The notes under the pieces are model-generated. The model did no database searches and was not told the DNA's origin. It was given only the letters and a program-made list of their open reading frames with translations. This document shows, piece by piece, positions 11,397 to 19,913 of a stretch of DNA of 64,000 bases. The stretch comes from Actinoallomurus liliacearum. Its GTDB lineage: Bacteria; Actinomycetota; Actinomycetes; Streptosporangiales; Streptosporangiaceae. The position numbers and the translations under genes are program-made. The stretch is taken from positions 992,001-1,056,000 of the forward strand of contig NZ_BAABHJ010000005.1 in NCBI RefSeq assembly GCF_039542035.1. Direction: 5' to 3'. The number at the start of each line of letters is the position of its first letter. Position 1 is the first letter of the stretch.

Positions 11397-11758
11397 ACGT
11401 CTGCCAGCGATACGACGTTCCGCAGCCGGCGGGCGACCTCGCCGATCTTCTCCATCGGAACGATCGGCTCGAACTCGAGGCCCTCGCGTTCGGGCCCGCC
11501 CCACACCCAGCACCACCAGACCTGGCCCTCGATGCTCCGGAGGGTGACCAGTTGGGAGAGGGGCCGGGCCATGTTTCGCATCGCGACCGGCATGGGGTCG
11601 GAGGCGTCCTCTGGAATTGGTGTCTCGCCCGAGACCAAGAGGGTGACGGGACCGATGACCTCCGTCCTCAGCCCGAGTTCGCTGATCGTTTCGTTGAGTG
11701 TTGTGAGCGCCTTATCCAGCGCATCCCGGTGACGATCTCGTTGCTGACCGATACTCAT
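11393..11758 (-). CDS. hypothetical protein, 121 aa, coupled to the GntR-like gene
   Basis: Unrecognised soluble protein. It opens with a helical segment (RDALDKALTTLNETISELG) and continues with a tryptophan-rich part (GQVWWCWVWGG) and a hydrophilic C-terminal helix. I chose the ATG at 11758 because the region further upstream in this frame has poor coding character. It is the first gene of a two-gene operon with the short GntR-like protein. Comparable small proteins sit beside XRE and GntR genes in filamentous actinomycetes, but I know of no assigned function. Confidence 0.65.
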   Translation of the reverse strand: MSIGQQRDRHRDALDKALTTLNETISELGLRTEVIGPVTLLVSGETPIPEDASDPMPVAMRNMARPLSQLVTLRSIEGQVWWCWVWGGPEREGLEFEPIVPMEKIGEVARRLRNVVSLADV

Positions 11759-11913
11759 CGATGTGCCCCGTCTCGTACATTTGGTGCCGCTTGCACCTTC
11801 CGGTCCGTTGCCGGTATGCGAATAGCCTTGTCGAGCGCACGGGCGAGATCGGCTCCCCTTTTTGTTCCCCATCGGTTGCAGGGCTGAGCTGGAGTGATGT
11901 CGCTGGGGATATC

Positions 11914-11929
11914 GTGAAGTTCGCTTCAC
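11914..11929. promoter_or_regulatory. palindrome, candidate operator between divergent regulators
   Basis: GTGAAG and CTTCAC are perfect 6-base inverted arms around TTCG. It lies between the divergent starts at 11758 and 12003, the position expected for an operator bound by the GntR-like or XRE protein. It could equally be a short UUCG-capped hairpin. Confidence 0.45.
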
Positions 11930-12002
11930 CTGCGGCTGGTGCGCGGCGTACCCTCGGCTTGGAAGGGCTGGTCCTTGCGGAAGTCGATGATCAGGAGCGT
12001 CG

Positions 12003-13451
12003 ATGAGTTGGGGAGGAAAAGATGCTCCTGGGCGTCAGCAGCGGGCGAGCAGGGCTCATCGGCTTCGCGAACGAGGCTTAACGTGGGAGCAGATCGCCGA
12101 CGTTTGGGAAGCCGACAATCCTGACATCACTCCACGAGTGGCGTTCCGCTGGACGCATAACCTGACCAACCAAGAGGTGGCCGAGCGCTGGAACCAGATC
12201 GGTGTGGGCGAGCCGACAATGACCAAGTCTCGGATCTATGAGTTCGAGGCGTGGCCTAAGAGCGGCCGACGGCCGAGTGTGTCCAACCTGGAAGTTCTGG
12301 CGCGGATCTATCAGACCAGCGGGCGACGGCTTCTCACGGTAGATGAATACGCCACCTATGATTCGGATTCGCGTGATGCGATCGCGAAGATAGATCACCG
12401 AGCCTTGGACTCGGCGCATCGGCCGTACGTGATCGCGTACGAAACGCGCACTCCTGCGGGGCCTCGTCGGTCGTTCGTGACTCCTGTCCTCTCCTCACCT
12501 GCGTCGAACGGTATGCCGATCCCTCATGACATGGATGCTGATCTGGCCGCAGTGCAGGCGTTTCGAGTAACTGACCGACAGACCGGAGGGCGCCATCTCT
12601 ATTCGGCGGTGACCACATACCTGCAAGCGGTGATCGCTCCACGGATGTTCGGCGGCCGGGATGGCGGCGGCAGTGCGCTCTTTGCCGCCGCCGGCGGTCT
12701 GACCGAGATGGCTGGCTGGATGGCACACGATGCGGGTCATGACCGGATGGCGTGGCAACACTTCTCGCGGTCCCTGGAGCTTGCCGCCGCTGCTGATGAT
12801 CACCAGCTCAAGGCACACGTCTTGGCGAGCATGAGCCATCTCTCGCTTCGGGCGAGCGAAGCCGGTGAGGCCCTTCGCCTCGTACGCGAGGGCCAAATAA
12901 CACTCGTGTCTGCACCACCGAGTTCCGAGTTGGGCGCCAGGCTGTTCGCCATGGAGGCTCGCGCGCTGGCCGTGTTGCGTCGCGTGCAGGACTGCGAGAA
13001 GGCGATCCTCCGTGCTGAGGCGGCGTTGGATGGAGCATCCGCACCGATGCGTTCGCCGTGGGTGAGTCCCTTTGATGAAGCGGCTCTGTCCGGCGAGGTC
13101 GCCCGCTGCATGTACGAACTCGGACGCTTCGCCGAGGTTGAGTCGTATGCTCGCCGGGTCATCGAATTGCGTCCGCACTGCCACGTGCGAAGTCGTGCTT
13201 TCGCCCAGTTGCTCCTTGCGGCTGCGTTGGTAAGGCAGGGGCGTCCGGAAGAGAGCTGTGCGATCGCCGGAGAGATGATCAGCACGATTCGAGCGCTCGC
13301 TTCCTCCCCCGTCATGGATCAGCTCAAAGAGCTTACGGCATCGCTGGCTCCTTATCGTGACGACAAGGTGGTCGCTGACTTCTTGCCGCATCTACGGGGA
13401 GCGCTGGCGGATCCGATCGCAGACCGATCGGATTCGGACATGGTCATCTGA
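12003..13451 (+). CDS. XRE-like helix-turn-helix regulator with TPR-like C-terminal region
   Basis: Regulator of 482 residues. The N-terminus (about 15-115) contains an HTH-like segment (RLRERGLTWEQIADVWEAD) and a second, XRE-like one with SRIYEFEAWP and PSVSNLEVLARIY. From about residue 215 onward the protein is alpha-helical with TPR-like repeats (GMAHDAGHDRMAWQHFSRSLELAAAADDHQLKAH-type pattern and later RCMYELGRFAEVESYARRVIEL), typical of peptide- or protein-sensing regulators in actinomycetes. AGGAG lies just ahead of the ATG. The NUDIX gene follows after 13 bases with its own Shine-Dalgarno, so they form an operon. Confidence 0.8.
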   Translation: MSWGGKDAPGRQQRASRAHRLRERGLTWEQIADVWEADNPDITPRVAFRWTHNLTNQEVAERWNQIGVGEPTMTKSRIYEFEAWPKSGRRPSVSNLEVLARIYQTSGRRLLTVDEYATYDSDSRDAIAKIDHRALDSAHRPYVIAYETRTPAGPRRSFVTPVLSSPASNGMPIPHDMDADLAAVQAFRVTDRQTGGRHLYSAVTTYLQAVIAPRMFGGRDGGGSALFAAAGGLTEMAGWMAHDAGHDRMAWQHFSRSLELAAAADDHQLKAHVLASMSHLSLRASEAGEALRLVREGQITLVSAPPSSELGARLFAMEARALAVLRRVQDCEKAILRAEAALDGASAPMRSPWVSPFDEAALSGEVARCMYELGRFAEVESYARRVIELRPHCHVRSRAFAQLLLAAALVRQGRPEESCAIAGEMISTIRALASSPVMDQLKELTASLAPYRDDKVVADFLPHLRGALADPIADRSDSDMVI

Positions 13452-13464
13452 GAGGAGAAGCAGC

Positions 13465-14024
13465 TTGGCCGACGACAAGCCGCTGTACGAACGAGACCCT
13501 GTTGCCTGGCACGCGTACCTTGCCGAAGGAAATGCTACGCAGCCACGCAAAAGGGTGGTGCAGACATCCTGCTGCGCGATGAGCATGACCGATTGCTACT
13601 GGTGGATCCCGCATACAAACCTGACTGGGATCTGCCGGGAGGCATGAGCGAGGCCAACGAGCCACCCGCCGAAACAGTGAGACGCGAACTGAAGGAAGAA
13701 CTCGGCTTGGAAGTCATGGTCGGTGACCTGCTGTGCGTCGATTGGGTTTCGCCGCATGGCCCGTGGGACGACTCGCTGATGTTCGTCTTCTCGGGTGGTC
13801 GCTTGAGATCTGACGAGATCACCGCCTTGAAGATCACGGACGGAGAGTTGCGTCGGTTCGGATTCTCCACTGAAGCGGAGGCGGCCGTTCGTCTGCGGCC
13901 CTACGTCTGGCGTCGGGTGATCAATGCGTTGGCGGCGCTCAGAACCGGGCGGGCCGTGTACTCCCAGGACGGCCATCCGCTGACCTCCTCGCAGACCTGG
14001 CTTCGCGGGAACGACGCGCGGTGA
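13465..14024 (+). pseudogene. NUDIX hydrolase with an apparent -1 frameshift
   Basis: NUDIX-fold pyrophosphohydrolase-like protein split between two frames. Frame A begins at the TTG at 13465, seven bases after AGAGGAG, and reads ADDKPLYERDPVAWHAYLAEGNATQPRKRV. About 13551-13560 (aaaagggtgg) the coding pattern moves back one base into the frame that reads GADILLRDEHDRLLLVDPAYKPDWDLPGG. The NUDIX box follows (GGMSEANEPPAETVRRELKEELGLE, fitting Gx5Ex7REUxEExGU). A single missing G would explain it. Alternatives are a base-call error, recent decay, or programmed frameshifting. An internal TTG at 13593 would give a protein missing the first strand. Confidence 0.7.
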
Positions 14025-14384
14025 ACAAGAACCGGTCCGAGAGGGCGATGTTCGTCATGGCGAGCGCGGCAAACTCCAGCGCCGGCGCCCAGGAGGCTCA
14101 GCTCGCGCATCGATGCCGGCACGCCGCGTACGAAAGTCTCGGCGACCATCCCCGCCGCCCTCTGCCTTATCGCCCTAAACGAGCATCCGCACGTCCGGTC
14201 GAGCCGCGTTCGCCGAGCGTTCCGCACGCCGATCGGCAGGCGCCTCCCGCCGACGGAAGGTGCCGCCGCGACGTTGCCGCCGCTGTTGACCGGAGGAACC
14301 CGGCTATCCGGACACCAGACCGGCCACAGCGGCGGCAATCAGGCAACGGCGACGGCTGGGCGCACCCCATATTCACGACCCGAT
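14025..14384. other. 360-base convergent intergenic stretch, nothing clear
   Basis: This lies between the NUDIX stop and the stop of the membrane-anchored gene on the opposite strand. Frames crossing it on either strand are rich in R, S, A and P and look like non-coding GC-rich DNA. No strong hairpin with a T-tract was recognised. Confidence 0.5.
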
Positions 14385-15008
14385 TCAGTGGGGTGGGAGG
14401 TGGTGGGCGGTGGTCTCGGCCAGGTTCCGTACGAGGGCGGTCGCGGGGGCGTCGGGGCGGGTGTGGGTGCGCGCCGACACGTCCACCAGGGCGTTGGAGA
14501 TCCGGAACTGGACGTGCACGTCATAGATCACCGTCTGCCGGAACAGCACCTGGACCGCCAGCGCGTCGACGCGTGCGTACCCTCCCTCGCCCACGTGGAC
14601 GGGGATGACCGGCCGCTCGGCTCCGGCCTTCCGGGCCCACCCGGCCAGGTTCCGCTCGGCCCGCGCGGCGCCCGAGACATGACCGTTGTGAACCAGGGTC
14701 TGGATGCGGAGCCGCACCGTACGGAAGGGGCGGTCCTGACCGGACGGAACGCTGCTCCACTTGCACTCCGACGCGGCGTCGCCACCCCATCCCAGCATCG
14801 TCCTCGGCCGTGAGTCGCCGGGCTCCCGGGCGCCGTTCCGCACCAGCGGCGCCAGCGCCTCCGGCGGTGGCAGGACCCGGCAGGCGTCGAGCGGGGCGAA
14901 CCGCCCGTCCGAGGTGAGCAACCCGACGTACCAGCAGGCCGCGATGGCGAATCCCGCGGCGACGGCGGCGGAGGCACAGGCCAGGATCAGGCGACGGCGA
15001 GCGGGCAT
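14385..15008 (-). CDS. putative secreted or membrane-anchored protein, 207 aa
   Basis: A basic N-terminus (MPARRRL) is followed by one hydrophobic segment at about 7-31 that includes IAAC (C25), which fits a lipobox loosely, although the hydrophobic stretch continues past the cysteine. The rest is an extracytoplasmic domain with two further cysteines (DACRVLPP and ASECKWSS) that may form a disulfide. The overall layout recalls the DUF3558 lipoprotein-like group of actinomycetes, but I am not certain. The gene is isolated, and no good Shine-Dalgarno precedes the ATG. Confidence 0.6.
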   Translation of the reverse strand: MPARRRLILACASAAVAAGFAIAACWYVGLLTSDGRFAPLDACRVLPPPEALAPLVRNGAREPGDSRPRTMLGWGGDAASECKWSSVPSGQDRPFRTVRLRIQTLVHNGHVSGAARAERNLAGWARKAGAERPVIPVHVGEGGYARVDALAVQVLFRQTVIYDVHVQFRISNALVDVSARTHTRPDAPATALVRNLAETTAHHLPPH

Positions 15009-15516
15009 GGAGGGAAGGATCGCATGCCCGCGGGTTTGCTACGCGCCGCCGGGATTCAGAGGGCGGCGGCCGGCCTGGGGGCGGGAGGCGCGCCGGTCGG
15101 GCCGACGGGGAGACGCCGATCCGCGCGCAAGGGCGCCTACCCGCATACCGAGGGGTTGGGGTAGCGAACCGGGTGTTTCCCCGGACGCCGGAGACAGTGG
15201 CCGGTCGGCATGCTGGGCAGTGGATGGGACAGATCAATCCCTCGTCCCCCGGATTCCCCCGGGATACGGCCCCGGGCCCGGCGTCCCCCCTCCTACGCCG
15301 GGTCCGGGGCCGGGTCACGTGCGGGACCCCAACGGTCGCGTGCGGGACCCCAACGGTCCGGAGCATCCGTTCACGGGGAGGGGGCCGAGCTGCGACGTAT
15401 CGTGTTACCAGGGGTTTTACGGGTTGACGCCCTCCCGCCGATGGGGCGGCAGGGGACCGAGGGCGACGGGCGGTGCGGCCGCCGGAGACATTGGCCACTG
15501 AGCGCGGTGTATCGGG
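15009..15516. other. 508-base intergenic region upstream of the LuxR-type regulator
   Basis: This separates two divergent genes and should contain both promoters. It includes a 21-base tandem duplication at 15318-15359 and is locally rich in G and C runs. I see no reading frame with convincing coding bias and no reliable promoter hexamers. Confidence 0.5.
15318..15359. repeat. two-copy 21-base tandem repeat
   Basis: Two adjacent copies of a unit beginning cgtgcgggaccccaacggtc match at 20 of 21 positions (15318-15338 and 15339-15359). A 21-base period is two turns of B-DNA, which would place bound proteins on one face. It lies about 160-200 bases ahead of the LuxR-type regulator start, so a role as a direct-repeat operator is possible; simple slippage duplication is the alternative. 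Confidence 0.6.
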
Positions 15517-17889
15517 ATGGTCACGGGAACCATCAGCGGACGAGATCGGGTGCATGGGCTCCCGGCTGAGAGAACGAGCTTCGTCGGACGTCGGCGGGAG
15601 GTCGCCGAGGTCAAGCGGATCCTGGCCGATGCCCGTGTCGTGACGCTGACCGGACCGGGCGGGGTGGGCAAGACCAGATTGGCCTCGCGAGTCGCCCTCA
15701 CCGTGGGCAGGGCGTTTCCCGACGGTGTGTGGTTGGTCGACCTGGCCGCGTTGCAGAGCCAGGGGATGCTGGCCCGTGCGGTGATCGAGGCATTGGGAAT
15801 CCGCGACCGCTCCGCCCGAGCCGCGCTGGACGTCCTCGCCGAGCATCTGCGGAACAAGCGGGCGCTCCTCATCCTCGACAACTGCGAGCACGTGGTGGAC
15901 GAGTGCGCCGCCGTCACGAGGACGGTGCAGATGTCGGCGCCGGATCTGCGGATCCTCGCGACCAGCCGGCAGTCGCTGAGCGTTCCCGGTGAGCAGTTGC
16001 TGGAGGTCTCGCCATTGGCGATGCCGGGCCGTACCGGCGGGTGCGTTCATGGTCGCTCGCTTGAACGGTTCGAGGCGGTGCGGTTGTTCGCCGAGCGAGG
16101 GGCGGATGTCTCGCCCGGTTTCGCCGTCACCGACGCCAACGGCGACGCGGTGGTCGAGATCTGCCGCCGCCTCGATGGGATGCCCCTCGCCATCGAGCTG
16201 GCCGCCGCACAACTACGGATCCTGTCACTCGAGCAGCTGCTCGTGAATCTCGAAGACCGCTTTGAGCTGCTCACCGGCTCGGGGAGGCCGCTGCCTCGTC
16301 ACCGGACGCTACGTGCCTTGATCGATTGGAGCTACGACCTGTGCACCGCTGAAGAGAGGCTGCTGTGGGCTCGTCTGTCGATCTTCGCGGGGAGCTTCGA
16401 CCTGGAGACGGCGGAGACCGTGTGCTCGGGCGAAGGGATCGTTCGCCAAGAGGTCGTCGACCTGGTGGGCGGGATGGTCGATAAATCAATCCTGATTCCG
16501 CAACGACACGAAGAAGTCGTCCGGTATCGGCTCCTTGAGACCATCCGCCAATACGGCCGACAGAAGCTGGACGAGTCTGGGCGGTCGGCCGCGTTGCGCC
16601 GGCGCCATCGCGACCATTACCGGCGGTTGGCGGGCCAGACGCGTGCTCGGGTGGCGGGGCCGGATCAGAGGTCCTGGCTCCTGCGGCTCGGAACCGAGCA
16701 CCCGAACCTGCGGGTCGCACTCGAGTACTGCTACACCGAGCCGGGGCAGGCCCGGACCGGTCTGGCGATGGCGGCCGACCTGATGTACCACTGGATCAGC
16801 GGTGTCTTTCTCGGGGAAGGGCGTGCCTGGCTGGAGCGCGGGCTGGCGGCCGACCCCGAACCCAGCGATGTCCGGGCCCACGCTTTGTGGACGAGCAGCG
16901 TGTTGGCCGTCATCCAGGCGGACGCTCCCGCGGCGGAGAGGATGCTCCGGGAATGTCGATCTCTAGGGCATGCTCTCGGGGACACGATGGCTCTCGCCTA
17001 CACCGTCTTCTGCACGGGAATGCTGGCGCTGGGGCGAGGCGATGTGACGTCGGCGATCCCGTCGCTCGAAGAGGCCCTCCGGCGTTTCCGTCTCATCGGT
17101 TATGACATGGGCGTTGTCGAGGTGCTCATTCGGCTTTGCGTCGCTCATTGCCTCACAGGCGATGAATCGCTGGCCATCTCCATTGGCGAGGAGGCCCGGA
17201 CGATATGCGAGACACGGGGCGAGCGTTGGCGCAAGGCGTATAGCTTGGTCGTCCTCGGTGCCGCGACCTGCCGGCAGGGCGACACCCGGCGGGCCACCGA
17301 ACTGGTCTCGGAGGCATTGCGGATCAACCGCTCGTTGGACGATCCACGAGGAGTCGGCGTCGATCTGGAGGTGCTGGCCTGGATCGCCGTCACGGAAGGT
17401 CGATTCCAGCGGGCCGCCCGGCTGTACGGAATCCTGCAGTCGGTCTGGGAGAAGGTCGGCGAGCCTCCGCTGTCGGGATACGCGTATCCGGCCACCTACC
17501 GCGAAGATTCCGAATCCAGAACGTGCCGCGCCATCGGCGAATATCTCTTCGGACTTGAGCTTCGGCGCGGTGCCCGGCTCGATTACGACGATGCGATGGC
17601 GTACGCGCTGGAGGAGCAGTCCTCCGGCACCGTTCCACGCGCTGAGTCCGACCGGCTGATGCCGCTCACGCGCAAGGAGACCCAGGTGGCTCGGATGATC
17701 CGCAAAGGGATGAGCAACAAGGAGATCGCGACGGCGCTGGTGATCGCCCAGCGAACCGCTGAGAGCCACGTCGAGCACATCCTCGGCAAACTGGGGCTGA
17801 CTTCTCGTACCCAGATCGCCATCTGGGTCGGGGAGAACGAGCGCGCCCGGGAGCACGCGGGCCCGGGTTCGGAGGGCGGCGCAGGGTGA
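15517..17889 (+). CDS. large ATP-binding regulator with C-terminal LuxR-type HTH
   Basis: Regulator of 790 residues. An NB-ARC/AAA-like ATPase core sits near the N-terminus, with Walker A at 46-53 (GPGGVGKT) and Walker B at about 117-122 (LLILDN), and then a conserved GMPLAIELAAAQLR segment. The middle (about 370-680) is helical and repeat-like. The last 60 residues are a LuxR/GerE DNA-binding domain (LTRKETQVARMIRKGMSNKEIATAL...SHVEHILGKLGL). It belongs to the actinobacterial family of ATPase-LuxR regulators sometimes tied to specialised metabolism; its target here is unknown. It ends directly against the stop of the AraC-type gene. Confidence 0.9.
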   Translation: MVTGTISGRDRVHGLPAERTSFVGRRREVAEVKRILADARVVTLTGPGGVGKTRLASRVALTVGRAFPDGVWLVDLAALQSQGMLARAVIEALGIRDRSARAALDVLAEHLRNKRALLILDNCEHVVDECAAVTRTVQMSAPDLRILATSRQSLSVPGEQLLEVSPLAMPGRTGGCVHGRSLERFEAVRLFAERGADVSPGFAVTDANGDAVVEICRRLDGMPLAIELAAAQLRILSLEQLLVNLEDRFELLTGSGRPLPRHRTLRALIDWSYDLCTAEERLLWARLSIFAGSFDLETAETVCSGEGIVRQEVVDLVGGMVDKSILIPQRHEEVVRYRLLETIRQYGRQKLDESGRSAALRRRHRDHYRRLAGQTRARVAGPDQRSWLLRLGTEHPNLRVALEYCYTEPGQARTGLAMAADLMYHWISGVFLGEGRAWLERGLAADPEPSDVRAHALWTSSVLAVIQADAPAAERMLRECRSLGHALGDTMALAYTVFCTGMLALGRGDVTSAIPSLEEALRRFRLIGYDMGVVEVLIRLCVAHCLTGDESLAISIGEEARTICETRGERWRKAYSLVVLGAATCRQGDTRRATELVSEALRINRSLDDPRGVGVDLEVLAWIAVTEGRFQRAARLYGILQSVWEKVGEPPLSGYAYPATYREDSESRTCRAIGEYLFGLELRRGARLDYDDAMAYALEEQSSGTVPRAESDRLMPLTRKETQVARMIRKGMSNKEIATALVIAQRTAESHVEHILGKLGLTSRTQIAIWVGENERAREHAGPGSEGGAG

Positions 17890-18861
17890 TCAGGCGAGCG
17901 CCTCCGGTTGGAAGGTGCGCCGGTAGGCCAGCGGGGAGACGCCGATCGCCGCGTGCAGGTGCTGGCGGAGGGAGACGGCGGTCCCGAAGCCGGCCCGCCG
18001 GGCGATCTGGTCCACCGGCAGGTCGGTCGTCTCCAGCAGGTGCCGGGCGAGCTCGACGCGCTGCCGGGCGAGCCAGCGGCCGGGGCTCATGCCGACCTCC
18101 TCGTGGAACCGGCGGGTCAGCGTGCGGACGCTCATCCCGGCCCGGGCGGCGAGCTCGGACAGGGAGATCGGCCGGTCGAGGTGCTCCAGCGCCCAGGAAC
18201 GGGCCGGCGCGGTGCCCGCGTCGTGCGGCTCGGGGACCGGGCGCTCGATGTACTGCGCCTGACCGCCGTCCCGCCACGGTGGTACGACGACCTGGCGGGC
18301 CACCCGATTGGCCACCTCGCTGCCGTGGTCGCGGCGCACCAGGTGGAGGCACAGGTCGATGCCCGAGGCCGCCCCGGCGGAGGTCAGCACGTCACCGTCG
18401 TCGACGAACAGCACGTCCGGGTCGACCCGGATCCGGGGGTACCGCCGCTGCAACTCGGCCGCTTCGTTCCAGTGGGTCGTCGCCGGCCGCCCGTCGAGGA
18501 GGCCGGCGGCCGCCAGCGCGAAGGAGCCGGTGCAGATCGACATGATGCGGGTGCCCGGCCGGATGGGCGCCAGCGCCGCCGCGAGCTCCTCGGAGAGCCG
18601 GTCGATCGGCCGGCAATCGCCGAAGGGCGGGACGACCACGGTGTCGGCGTCGGCCAGCACGGACGCGTCGTGATCGACGGCGATCGAGAAGTCGGCGTGC
18701 GTGCGCACGGGCCCGCCGTCCGGCGTGCAGGTCACCACGTCGTACAGCGGCTCGCCGTCCGGCCCGCGCGCACCCCCGAAGATCCGCCCGGGAATGCCCA
18801 GCTCGAACGGGATCACGCCGTCCAGTGCCAGCACGACGACTCTGTGCGGGGATCGGGCCAT
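17890..18861 (-). CDS. GlxA family AraC-type transcriptional regulator
   Basis: Protein of 323 residues with an N-terminal DJ-1/PfpI-like amidotransferase fold (about 8-180; nucleophile-elbow-like segment IMSICTGSFALAAAGLLDGR, with a cysteine at the elbow) and a C-terminal pair of AraC helix-turn-helix motifs (about 215-315; ISLSELAARAGMSVRTLTRRFHEEVGMSPGRWLARQRVELARHLLE). Members act as activators or repressors of adjacent metabolic genes. It is divergent from an NADPH:quinone-oxidoreductase-like gene with a palindrome over its own start codon, which suggests autoregulation. The stop is adjacent to that of the LuxR-type gene. Confidence 0.93.
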   Translation of the reverse strand: MARSPHRVVVLALDGVIPFELGIPGRIFGGARGPDGEPLYDVVTCTPDGGPVRTHADFSIAVDHDASVLADADTVVVPPFGDCRPIDRLSEELAAALAPIRPGTRIMSICTGSFALAAAGLLDGRPATTHWNEAAELQRRYPRIRVDPDVLFVDDGDVLTSAGAASGIDLCLHLVRRDHGSEVANRVARQVVVPPWRDGGQAQYIERPVPEPHDAGTAPARSWALEHLDRPISLSELAARAGMSVRTLTRRFHEEVGMSPGRWLARQRVELARHLLETTDLPVDQIARRAGFGTAVSLRQHLHAAIGVSPLAYRRTFQPEALA

Positions 18862-18888
18862 GGCCAGATCCTTTCACAGGATGGCCAT
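18860..18888. promoter_or_regulatory. imperfect palindrome over the GlxA-type regulator start
   Basis: ATGGCC-AG-ATCCT pairs with AGGATGGCCAT across TTCAC, 11 pairs with a 2-base bulge. It covers the start codon of the regulator (18859-18861) in the divergent intergenic region, about 70 bases from the oxidoreductase start. It is a candidate operator or a start-codon-occluding hairpin. Confidence 0.4.
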
Positions 18889-18959
18889 CGTGCCACTCCC
18901 GAACGGCGCGCGGCTGCCGGAGGCTGGGGTCCGTCGCAAGCGATGAAACGGGAGAGTCG

Positions 18960-19907
18960 ATGAACACCATGCGCGCGATCGTGCAGGAGGAGCCGGGCGG
19001 CCCCGAGGTCCTCGGGCTCGCCGAGGTCGAGCGGCCCGAGCCGGGCCTGCTGGAGATCCTGGTCCGGGTGCACGCCGCCGGAGTGAACCCCACGGACTGG
19101 AAGGCCCGGGCCCGCGGCAGTTCGATGACCGGGGTGGCGCTGCCGAGGCCGGGCTTCGACGTGTCCGGGGTGGTCGAGGCGGTCGGGCCGGGCGTGACGC
19201 TGTACGAGCCCGGTGACGAGGTGTTCGGGATGCCGCGCTTTCCCCATCCGGCGGGCGCGTACGCCGAGTACGTCACCGCCCCGGCGCGGCACTTCGCCCG
19301 CAAGCCCGCGGGAATCGACCACGTTCACGCGGCCGCGCTTCCGCTCGCCGCGCTGACCGCCTGGCAGGGCCTGGTCGACACGGCGCGGGTCCGAGCCGGT
19401 CAGCGGGTCCTCGTGCACGCCGCCGCGGGAGGGGTCGGTCACCTCGCGGTGCAGATCGCCAAGGCCAGGGGCGCGTACGTGATCGGGACCGCCAGCGAGG
19501 CGAAGCACGAGTTCGTCCGCGGGCTGGGCGCCGACGAGGTCGTCGACTACACGAAGGTCGACTTCGCCGACGTGGTCCGGGACGTCGACGTCGTGCTCGA
19601 CGCCGTCGGCGGCGACTACGGCCTCAGGTCCCTGAGGACGCTTCGCGACGGTGGCGTTCTCGTCTCCTTCCTGTCGCCGGTCGGCGACGACGTGCTCGCC
19701 GCGGCAGGGAAGCGGGGGATCAGAGCCGGGTGGACGCTGGTCGAGACGGACCACGCGGGGATGAAGGAGATCGCGGTGCTCGTCGAGGAGGGCCGGCTGC
19801 GCGCCGAGATCGACTCGGTCTTCCCCCTGGAGGAGGCGGCCAAGGCCCACGAGCGTGGCGAGACGGGCCGGACGACCGGCAAGATCGTTCTGACCGTCGC
19901 CGGCTGA
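18960..19907 (+). CDS. NADP-dependent oxidoreductase, quinone oxidoreductase-like (MDR family)
   Basis: Medium-chain dehydrogenase/reductase of 315 residues without the structural or catalytic zinc cysteines, so of the quinone oxidoreductase (zeta-crystallin) type. The N-terminal GroES-like domain contains HAAGVNPTDWKAR and GFDVSGVVEAVG; the Rossmann part has AAAGGVGHLAVQIAKARGAYVIGTAS, the NADPH-binding glycine motif. The expected reaction is NADPH-dependent reduction of a quinone or an activated alkene. GGGAG precedes the ATG at 18960. It is divergent from the GlxA-type regulator, a likely controller. Confidence 0.9.
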   Translation: MNTMRAIVQEEPGGPEVLGLAEVERPEPGLLEILVRVHAAGVNPTDWKARARGSSMTGVALPRPGFDVSGVVEAVGPGVTLYEPGDEVFGMPRFPHPAGAYAEYVTAPARHFARKPAGIDHVHAAALPLAALTAWQGLVDTARVRAGQRVLVHAAAGGVGHLAVQIAKARGAYVIGTASEAKHEFVRGLGADEVVDYTKVDFADVVRDVDVVLDAVGGDYGLRSLRTLRDGGVLVSFLSPVGDDVLAAAGKRGIRAGWTLVETDHAGMKEIAVLVEEGRLRAEIDSVFPLEEAAKAHERGETGRTTGKIVLTVAG

Positions 19908-19913
19908 CGTCGG

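Noticed and set aside
14021..14608. Plus-strand open frame after the NUDIX gene
   Set aside because: It is rich in Arg, Ser and Pro, overlaps the membrane-anchored gene antisense and shows no family features.
15400..15450. TTGACG as a -35 element ahead of the LuxR-type regulator
   Set aside because: No acceptable -10 hexamer lies 16-19 bases downstream; that DNA is nearly all G and C.
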